DNA from: Pseudomaricurvus hydrocarbonicus
GTDB taxonomy: Bacteria; Pseudomonadota; Gammaproteobacteria; Pseudomonadales; Cellvibrionaceae
Assembly: GCF_011602365.1 (NCBI RefSeq)
Contig: NZ_JAAONZ010000004.1
Location: 62,001-126,000 of the forward strand
Reading direction: 5' to 3'
DNA length: 64,000 nt
The notes below the pieces were generated by a model. The model worked only from the letters and a program-made list of their open reading frames with translations, was not told the origin of the DNA and made no database searches. Both the position numbers and the translations under genes were made by a program. Shown here in pieces: positions 34,901-41,655 of the stretch (its first letter is position 1; each line of letters begins with the position of its first letter).

Positions 34901-35066
34901 GCAGGATTCAAGCTGGGAACCCAATCCGGAAATAGAAGTTTAGGTAAGTTGGGCCGCTTGTCCGGCTGATTTTGCGAACGCGCCATTTTTGTTGAGAGCA
35001 CTTATCATCCGCAGTGAGAGTGATTATCAATTGGCAGAGGTTTATAAAGCCTTACTATTTATGCTG

Positions 35067-35095
35067 TTTATATCGGACGGAAATTTCCGTAAAAT
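35067..35095 (+). promoter_or_regulatory. nfuA promoter with internal palindrome ACGGAAATTTCCGT
   Basis: TTTATA (35067-35072) and TAAAAT (35090-35095) are 17 bp apart. A perfect 14-bp palindrome (35077-35090) fills the spacer and touches the -10, so a bound protein would block polymerase. It does not look like the IscR or Fur consensus I know. Confidence 0.5.
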
Positions 35096-35125
35096 ACCTG
35101 AGTCAATTAGTGAGGTTTAGGTTTG

Positions 35126-35710
35126 ATGGTTAATGTAACGATTACAGATTCGGCACAGGAATATTTGGCGGAGCTGCTCAGCAAGCAAGACTGCGAAGGC
35201 ATCGCCATCCGTATGTTTGTCGCTAATCCGGGTACGCCTCAGGCTGAAACCTGTATTGCCTATTGCCGTCCTGGAGAAGAGCAGGAAGGTGATGTAAAGC
35301 TGGATCTGGCAATGATCGGCGCCTATTTTGAAGAGCGCAGCCTGCCTTTTCTGGAAGACGCGAAAGTGGATTACTCCCCGGATCGTATGGGGGGGCAGTT
35401 AACCATCCGCGCGCCTAATTCTAAAATGCCACAGGTTACGGATGACAGTCCCATTGAAGACCGCATCAATTACGTGCTGTTCAATGAAGTGAATCCGGGG
35501 CTCGCCGCCCACGGCGGGGAGGTGTCTCTGGTGGAATACACAGAAGATCACTTTGCCGTGCTCAAATTCGGCGGCGGCTGTCAGGGCTGCAGTGCTGTGG
35601 ATATCACCCTCAAAGAAGGTGTGGAAAAAACCTTGATCGAAAAGATTCCGGGGTTGAAAGGGGTCCGCGATACGACCGACCACAGCGATACGTCAAACGC
35701 ATATGCCTAA
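35126..35710 (+). CDS. nfuA: Fe-S cluster carrier/biogenesis protein NfuA
   Basis: NfuA carries a [4Fe-4S] cluster at its dimer interface and passes it to enzymes such as aconitase and LipA. The 194 residues combine a degenerate A-type domain (1-95, lacking the full set of A-type cysteines) with a C-terminal Nfu domain (110-180). The latter holds [16 protein letters not shown] and the cluster motif [14 protein letters not shown] (CxxC). A TTG three bases earlier is possible, but ATG at 35126 matches the family start. A terminator follows. It is divergent from metH. Confidence 0.95.
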   Translation: MVNVTITDSAQEYLAELLSKQDCEGIAIRMFVANPGTPQAETCIAYCRPGEEQEGDVKLDLAMIGAYFEERSLPFLEDAKVDYSPDRMGGQLTIRAPNSKMPQVTDDSPIEDRINYVLFNEVNPGLAAHGGEVSLVEYTEDHFAVLKFGGGCQGCSAVDITLKEGVEKTLIEKIPGLKGVRDTTDHSDTSNAYA

Positions 35711-35760
35711 GAGCCGTATTACTCCTGTCGTTGGAGTCAGCCAGCAGCTCTTGTGAGGAC

Positions 35761-35787
35761 AAAAAAGCCGCAATTCGCGGCTTTTTT
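35761..35787. terminator. Terminator of nfuA
   Basis: AAAAAAGCCGC-AATTC-GCGGCTTTTTT forms an 11-bp stem with A- and T-tracts, about 50 nt past nfuA, and can act on both strands. Confidence 0.92.
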
Positions 35788-35856
35788 ATGTCTGGCAATC
35801 CGGAAAACTGTGCTAGTTTTTTACCCTGATAAAACCAATAACTGACAGGGATTCCC

Positions 35857-36735
35857 ATGACCTACGCCACGCTGGATTACCAACTTGAAGATGGCATCCT
35901 CACCATCACTTTAAATAGACCCGAATTCATGAACGCCTTCACCGTGACCATGGCCAATGAGCTGATTGCAGCCATCAATCGCGCCAGTAATGACGACGAG
36001 GTCAGGGTGATTGTGTTCACCGGTGCGGGGAAGGCGTTCTGTGCAGGCATGGACTTGAGGGCGGAGGGCAATGTCTTTGGCCTCAATGGGGAGCTGCAAC
36101 CGACCATGGCAGACCTTGAGGCCCATTTTGATGACCCGGAGTATGTTTCCGGGGTTCGTGATACCGGTGGTCGTGTGACCCTGGCTCTCTACGACTGTGC
36201 CAAGCCGGTGATCGCCGCTATCAATGGCGCGGCGGTGGGCATTGGCGCCACGATGACCCTGGCTATGGATATTCGTCTGGCCTCTACTGAAGCCCGAATT
36301 GGTTTTGTTTTCAATAAGATAGGGATTGTTCCTGAAGCGTGTTCAAGCTGGTTTTTGCCGCGTGTTGTGGGCATTTCGCGGGCGTTGGAATGGACTTACA
36401 GTGGCGAAATACTCAGCGCAGAAAAAGCCAAGGCCGGGGGCTTGCTCAAAGACATCTATGCACCGGAGGCGCTGATGGATGAAGCCTACAAAATTGCCCG
36501 CCAGATCGCCGAAAATACCTCACCGGTAGCCATCGCCATGACCCGTCAGATGATGTACCGCAACTCTGCCATGCCACACCCCCGGGATGCCCACAAAGTG
36601 GATTCTCTGGCAGTGTTTTACGCCTGTCAGAAAGACGGAAAAGAGGGGGTTGCGTCCTTTCTGGAAAAGCGCAAGCCACAGTTTACCCAGACGGCACCCG
36701 CGGATTTGCCGCCGTTCTACCCCTGGTGGGACTGA
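35857..36735 (+). CDS. Enoyl-CoA hydratase/isomerase (crotonase) family protein
   Basis: The 292-residue protein has the crotonase fold: YQLEDGILTITLNRPEFMNAF, the first oxyanion-hole element TGAGKAFCAGMDLRAEG, the second one AAINGAAVGIGATMTLAMD, then FVFNKIGIVPEACSSWFLPRVVG. The catalytic-site Glu of that last segment is in the usual place for hydratases. The C-terminal end PQFTQTAPADLPPFYPWW is typical of the large group annotated only as crotonase/enoyl-CoA hydratase family. It stands alone, so its CoA substrate cannot be named. Its stop codon lies inside the first unit of a 21-bp tandem repeat. Confidence 0.9.
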   Translation: MTYATLDYQLEDGILTITLNRPEFMNAFTVTMANELIAAINRASNDDEVRVIVFTGAGKAFCAGMDLRAEGNVFGLNGELQPTMADLEAHFDDPEYVSGVRDTGGRVTLALYDCAKPVIAAINGAAVGIGATMTLAMDIRLASTEARIGFVFNKIGIVPEACSSWFLPRVVGISRALEWTYSGEILSAEKAKAGGLLKDIYAPEALMDEAYKIARQIAENTSPVAIAMTRQMMYRNSAMPHPRDAHKVDSLAVFYACQKDGKEGVASFLEKRKPQFTQTAPADLPPFYPWWD

Positions 36736-36834
36736 GTTTAGCTCTTGCGGGACGGAGTTTACTTCTGGTACGACTGGCTATACTTTCGGCGAAACTGGGC
36801 CGGCTTTCGGCGGGACTAGCTATACTTCCGGCAT
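36730..36834 (+). repeat. 21-bp degenerate tandem repeat, five units
   Basis: Units start at 36730, 36751, 36772, 36793 and 36814, each close to GACTGGCTATACTTTCGGCG plus one base. The first covers the crotonase stop codon. In another plus frame the array reads as heptads such as GTEFTSG, TTGYTFG and GTSYTSG. The unit length is exactly seven codons, so the array keeps frame whatever the copy number. Confidence 0.8.
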
Positions 36835-36933
36835 GGCCAGGTGCACTGGAACTGGTGGGGCTAGGCGGGGGGCGTGAGAGGCTGGCTGCCGTGGCGGTCT
36901 CTAAGAAGGCTTCGAGCTTATTCTCGGGGACCC

Positions 36934-36968
36934 AAAAAAAACGGCAGCCCAAGGGCTGCCAGTTTTTT
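36934..36968. terminator. Bidirectional terminator between crotonase and DAHP synthase genes
   Basis: GGCAGCC-CAAG-GGCTGCC is flanked by an A-run upstream and TTTTTT downstream, giving an intrinsic terminator for both convergent genes. Confidence 0.9.
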
Positions 36969-36993
36969 AATGTCGCAGTGTTAATGCGTGGCA

Positions 36994-38064
36994 TTAACGA
37001 CGTTGTTTCAGCGGCTCGGCAATCTTCTCGGCCATGTCTTTCAACGACTTTTCGCTGGTTTCCCAATCGATGCAAGCATCCGTCACGGAAACACCGTAGA
37101 TCAGGTCGTTGAGGTTGCTGGAGATTTTTTGATTACCCGGGCCAATGTTGCTTTCCACCATGATGCCAATGATGGATTTGTTGCCTTCCAAAATCTGGTT
37201 GGCGATGTTTTCCATCACCAGAGGCTGAAGCTCGTGGTTCTTGTTGGAGTTGGCGTGGCTGCAATCCACCATGATGTTGGTGGACAAGCCGGCTTTTTCC
37301 AGCTCCTGTTCACACAGCGCGATGCTGACAGAATCGTAGTTTGGCTTGCCGGCACCACCACGCAAGACCACATGACCGTAGGCGTTGCCTTTGGTGTGGG
37401 TGATCGCCACCTGGCCATTGTTATTGATACCCAGGAAGCGGTGTGGGCTGGATACCGACTCCAGCGCATTGATGGCGACAGTCAGGCCGCCATCGGTGCC
37501 GTTTTTAAAGCCCACGGCGGAAGACAGGCCGCTGGCCATTTCGCGGTGAGTCTGGGATTCGGTGGTGCGCGCGCCAATGGCGGACCAGGAAATCAGATCC
37601 TGAATGTACTGGGGTGAAATCGGGTCCAGGGCTTCAGTCGCCGTTGGCAGGCCGATTTCGGCAATGTCCAGGAGCAACTTGCGACCGATGTGCAGGCCTT
37701 CTTCAATTTTGAAGGAGTCATCCAGGTAAGGGTCGTTGATCAGGCCTTTCCAGCCCACAGTGGTGCGGGGCTTTTCAAAATAGACACGCATGACCACAAA
37801 CAGAGAATCTTTGACGGCATCGGCCAGTACTTTGAGGCGCTTGGCATAATCCAATGCTGCGTCAACGTCGTGGATGGAGCAGGGACCGATCACGACCATC
37901 AATCGGTGGTCTTTGCCTTCAAGAATATTGCGAACGGTCTCGCGGCCTTCAGTCACCACCTGGCGTGCTTTGTCGCTCAGTGGTAACTCACTTTTTATAG
38001 CGGCAGGAGATATTAGGATCTCTTGCGAGACGATGTTCAGGTCGTCTACAGCGAACTCTGTCAT
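36994..38064 (-). CDS. 3-deoxy-7-phosphoheptulonate (DAHP) synthase, class I
   Basis: This is the first enzyme of the shikimate pathway, joining PEP and erythrose 4-phosphate. The 356 residues match the AroF/G/H family (about 350): MVVIGPCSIHDVDAALDYAKRL, RVYFEKPRTTVGWKGLINDP, SWSAIGARTTESQTHREMASGL, KNGTDGGLTV, VDCSHANSNKNH and GVSVTDACIDWE, which hold the PEP and metal-site residues. Which aromatic amino acid inhibits it cannot be read safely. The frame opens at TTG 12 nt earlier; ATG 38064 (MTEFAVDDLNI) is chosen. No leader-peptide attenuator was recognised. Confidence 0.94.
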   Translation of the reverse strand: MTEFAVDDLNIVSQEILISPAAIKSELPLSDKARQVVTEGRETVRNILEGKDHRLMVVIGPCSIHDVDAALDYAKRLKVLADAVKDSLFVVMRVYFEKPRTTVGWKGLINDPYLDDSFKIEEGLHIGRKLLLDIAEIGLPTATEALDPISPQYIQDLISWSAIGARTTESQTHREMASGLSSAVGFKNGTDGGLTVAINALESVSSPHRFLGINNNGQVAITHTKGNAYGHVVLRGGAGKPNYDSVSIALCEQELEKAGLSTNIMVDCSHANSNKNHELQPLVMENIANQILEGNKSIIGIMVESNIGPGNQKISSNLNDLIYGVSVTDACIDWETSEKSLKDMAEKIAEPLKQRR

Positions 38065-38199
38065 TGAACTACCCAATACGGTTGTTATCAGTAAGCCGGC
38101 TATTCTACTGAAAAACGACCGGAATAGTGAAATTTAATCCCGGCTTTTGGTGAGTTACGCCGTTTTTGCGGCCCTGAATGCCCCTGCGAGGGGCAATTT

Positions 38200-41100
38200 T
38201 CATAGGACCTCTTCAAAATGAGCCAGCAGGGGGAAATACAGGGCGGTTTTGACGACAAGCGGTTTGCCGTCATCGCCACGGTCTGCTGCGGCCATGGTGT
38301 GGGGCGTAAACAGCTGCTGGTAGCGCCTCAGTTGCGGACGGTAGAGATCCGTTTCATCCGCCAGAAACTCGGTCAGTGGCTGTCCGCTGGCAGGCTCACT
38401 GGATTTGTAATCAATGATCCAGCGAATACCTTGATCGACAAAGGTCCGATCGATAATGGAATTTTGGGCGCTGCCGAGCCTCGCGGAGGCGTTGTCAGCG
38501 CTGGGGCCGGGAGCGGACCAAAAGCTTTGTTCGCAGGCGGATTGTTGATGTTGGCCATTCAGAATCCAGCGTCCCGCTGGATCGGCCAGCATTCGGTGCA
38601 ACCCCAATTCTATCCGGTTGAGGGCCTCGTTGAGGGGTGAGCCGCTTAACCCCAACTGACGCAACTGGCTGCGCCAATAGGGTTGCTGAAGGCGGATGCG
38701 GTCGCTGTTCCAGGCCTCGACACCGTCGTGAACGATTTGCCCGAGGGTACGGTGAAGAACCGTGCCGGTGTAGCGTGCGGCGCGGTGGCGCAGGTACTCA
38801 TCAGTGACGGTGTTATTGTCATCGTCGAATTCACGCCCGCGGTAAGCGGCGAGCAGGCTTGAGGGCACCAGGGCCGGGCGCTGCCAATCGGGTTTGAGGC
38901 GGCGAATCATGGCAATAGGCTGTGGTTTTGGGGCAGATTCTTCGCTATCCCCGACGAGGGAAAGCAGGGCGCTGTCTTTAACCGCTGGCCACAAAGGTGC
39001 CAGTAAGGAACCCGCCGCCGGGGCTTTGGGGGCTTCTGTTTTGGCGTCAAAGTTCAGGTTGGCAATCAGGTGCAGGTGTTTAATCGCACGTGTACACCCA
39101 ACATAGAGCAAGCGGGTGGCTTCCAGAGTGCTTTTGACTTTCTGTTCCTGGCGCAGAAACTGATACAGCGGGTCGTCATCGTCACCGGTGGCGGACAGCG
39201 GGCCTAACAGCAATTGTTTTTCGTGGTGCTTGTTGATTCGTTCCTGCCACAGAATCAGCTGCTTTTCATCACTGCGCTGGGTTTTATCCAGCCCGGGAAT
39301 GATGACCGTTTCAAACTCGAGGCCTTTGGACTTGTGGATGGTCATGACCTGAATTCGCGGGTCGGCGTCTGCCGCCGGACGCGCATAGAGCTGTTTGACG
39401 GACCGGGAAAACTCATCCCATTGCAGGACTTTACCGCCCTCATCAAATTTGTCGAGCAGACTGAAAAAGTCCTGCGCACTGGTCAGGTCAATGCTGTCCG
39501 GGACGCAGGCGGGTCCGCCCAGAGCGACCCAAAGCCCCTCGATCCAGAGGCGCAAGCTTTTACGGCGGCGGTTGTTCCACGCGGTTCTGATTTGCGGCAC
39601 GGCCCGTCCCAGAATCTGCTTACCCTCCTTGCTCAGCCCCTGCACCTTTTGATAGTCAAGAAGGTTGCTCAGAACCGCTGGAAACGCGGGCTGATCCGGT
39701 GCTTTATGATGCTGTACCAGCTTCAGTAAATCGCTGTTATCCAGCCCAATGACGGGGCTGCGCAAGATTGCGATCCAGGCATTGCGATCGGAGGGATCCA
39801 GCAGCGCGCGGGTCAAACTGAGAAGGTCCACAATGGCCATGCGGCTGGAAAGGGGGTCGATATCCGTGGCTTGCCAGCGCAGCCCTGCAGCTTGCAGGGT
39901 GTGGATGATCTCCTTCAGGTGGGGGCGGTTTCTCACCAGGATGGCCACCCGGTCGGTGTCGTTGGTGCTGAGTGTTTCGCGGACCAGTTGCACCACTTTG
40001 GCGGCTTCGTCTTTGCGATCAGGAGCCTCCATAAACACATGGGTTTTCACCGCAGGATCCGCCATGGCCGGTTTGAATCCCACTGAGGGGGCGTAGGTGA
40101 CCGCACCTCGTGAGATGTCATCGGCTTCCGGAAAGGCGTTTGCAAAGGCCGTGTTGACCCAGTCCACTACCCCCGACTGGGAGCGAAAATTGACGGTCAG
40201 TTCCAGCGGGGTGAGCTTGATGTCGCCAATGCCGTTGTTGCGCGCGTCCAGGAAAATACCCACGTTGGCGTCGCGGAAGCCGTAACAGGATTGCATGCCG
40301 TCACCGACAATAAACAGTGTGCGGCCATCCCCAGGCTGCCAGCCGGCGGTGAGTCTTTCCAGCAGCTGCAGTTGGGGGCTGGCAGTGTCCTGAAATTCAT
40401 CCACCAGGATGTGCTGGATCTGGTAATCAAGCAGTAAGCTCAAATCGCTGGGCGCGTCCTCGTCTCCGAGCGCCATCAGTGCACCCTGGGTGATTTCGCT
40501 GAAATCCGTCGCGTTTAAGGCTCGAAACGCCAGTTTTAACTGGATAACCGCGTAGGGCATGATGCGGGTGAGACCGTCCAGCATACGCCATTGCTGATGC
40601 GGGTAATGCGTGGGGGGTAAAATACGAATCAGCTGTAACAGGTCCAGCAGTTTCTTCTCGTCGCCCAGTTGACCGAGCAGTTGCGCCATGGCGTCTTTCT
40701 TTTGTTTGGCGGCAGCCTTACTCTCTTTGTCGGTCCCGGCCGGGAACCCAAAGTTTTTGTTGAGCCCCTTGATGGCGCGCCAATCACCGCCTTTGGTCAG
40801 TAAAAATTCAACCAGGCTGTGCCAGTCGCCCAGCGCCTCTGGGCGGCAAGGGGGCAGTTCGACGATGCCGGCCAATTGACAAATCAACGACTCGGGCTTG
40901 TCTTCCAGGCTGTTGGTGCCTGCATAATCGGCCAGCAGGCACAGGTCACTGGCATGGGGCAGCAGCAGATCGGTGGTTTCCTCAAGGGTCTCGACCACCA
41001 GTTCGTGCAACACATTTTCCAGATATTCGCGGGCATCGCGGGCGCTGAGCAGCGGCAGCAACCACTGGTCGCGCTTGCCCAGCAGGCTGATTAACAGGTT

Positions 41101-41655
41101 GGTCACGGCCTCGATGTTGTTGTCGAGGTGAGCGAACAATTCTTTCAGGTCGTGCTGCAGCTGACCTTCCTGCTCCAGCGCCGCCAGTGTTTGTTCAACC
41201 GCTTGCCGGTAGACCACTTGTGGGTGTTCGAGCATTTGGCTGGAGCCACCGATGCCGCTGGTGATGGGGTTGTACTGGGTGAGTGAGCGGCACAGGCCGT
41301 CGATGGTTTGCACCCGCAGGCGGTTGGGATTTTTCAATAACTGCCAATGCTGATGTTGATCGCGTTCAATGACCTTTTGAGCGAGGTCCCAGGTGAGCTG
41401 CTCATGGGGCTCGGTTGGGCGCGGGTGTTGCGAGGCATAGTGAATGGCGTCGGTGATGCGTTCTTGCATTTCCGCGGCGGCTTTGCGGGTAAAGGTAATG
41501 CAAACCACTTCTTCCGGGTTATCGCACAGCGGCAGCAGTGTGAGCACCCGCTGGGTCAACAAGCCGGTTTTTCCCGAGCCGGCAGGAGCGGTTACGGCAA
41601 AGGAATCGCGGGGGTTTAGCGCCTCGGTGCGAGCGAGATGATCTTGTGGCTGCAT
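38200..41655 (-). CDS. UvrD-type helicase-nuclease, AddA/RecB-like
   Basis: The 1151-residue protein has superfamily 1A helicase motifs: Walker A VTAPAGSGKTGLLTQRV (about 19-35), Ia ITFTRKAAAEMQERI, Walker B HILVDEFQDTASPQ, motif III FIVGDGMQSCYGFRDAN, motif V VMTIHKSKGLEFETVIIPGL and motif VI LLYVGCTRA. A C-terminal RecB-like nuclease motif, IRWIIDYKSSEP, follows at about residue 1090. The start overlaps the stop of the upstream partner gene (ATGA), so the two are coupled and probably form one double-strand-break end-processing complex. The organism could also have RecBCD; it is not in the window. Confidence 0.88.
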   Translation of the reverse strand: MQPQDHLARTEALNPRDSFAVTAPAGSGKTGLLTQRVLTLLPLCDNPEEVVCITFTRKAAAEMQERITDAIHYASQHPRPTEPHEQLTWDLAQKVIERDQHQHWQLLKNPNRLRVQTIDGLCRSLTQYNPITSGIGGSSQMLEHPQVVYRQAVEQTLAALEQEGQLQHDLKELFAHLDNNIEAVTNLLISLLGKRDQWLLPLLSARDAREYLENVLHELVVETLEETTDLLLPHASDLCLLADYAGTNSLEDKPESLICQLAGIVELPPCRPEALGDWHSLVEFLLTKGGDWRAIKGLNKNFGFPAGTDKESKAAAKQKKDAMAQLLGQLGDEKKLLDLLQLIRILPPTHYPHQQWRMLDGLTRIMPYAVIQLKLAFRALNATDFSEITQGALMALGDEDAPSDLSLLLDYQIQHILVDEFQDTASPQLQLLERLTAGWQPGDGRTLFIVGDGMQSCYGFRDANVGIFLDARNNGIGDIKLTPLELTVNFRSQSGVVDWVNTAFANAFPEADDISRGAVTYAPSVGFKPAMADPAVKTHVFMEAPDRKDEAAKVVQLVRETLSTNDTDRVAILVRNRPHLKEIIHTLQAAGLRWQATDIDPLSSRMAIVDLLSLTRALLDPSDRNAWIAILRSPVIGLDNSDLLKLVQHHKAPDQPAFPAVLSNLLDYQKVQGLSKEGKQILGRAVPQIRTAWNNRRRKSLRLWIEGLWVALGGPACVPDSIDLTSAQDFFSLLDKFDEGGKVLQWDEFSRSVKQLYARPAADADPRIQVMTIHKSKGLEFETVIIPGLDKTQRSDEKQLILWQERINKHHEKQLLLGPLSATGDDDDPLYQFLRQEQKVKSTLEATRLLYVGCTRAIKHLHLIANLNFDAKTEAPKAPAAGSLLAPLWPAVKDSALLSLVGDSEESAPKPQPIAMIRRLKPDWQRPALVPSSLLAAYRGREFDDDNNTVTDEYLRHRAARYTGTVLHRTLGQIVHDGVEAWNSDRIRLQQPYWRSQLRQLGLSGSPLNEALNRIELGLHRMLADPAGRWILNGQHQQSACEQSFWSAPGPSADNASARLGSAQNSIIDRTFVDQGIRWIIDYKSSEPASGQPLTEFLADETDLYRPQLRRYQQLFTPHTMAAADRGDDGKPLVVKTALYFPLLAHFEEVL

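Larger units (their letters stand above)
34767..35125. other. 359-nt divergent region metH/nfuA
   Basis: It contains the metH promoter with its operator-like palindrome (34863-34900) and the nfuA promoter with an internal palindrome (35067-35095), both listed separately. I looked for a B12-box (GCCACTG) and SAH-riboswitch core in the metH leader and found neither. No gene is visible. Confidence 0.5.

Noticed and set aside
36726-37112. Open frames covering the 21-bp repeat and the DAHP synthase 3' end
   Set aside because: They cross a strong bidirectional terminator and overlap aro coding sequence in antisense; only the repeat itself is reported.
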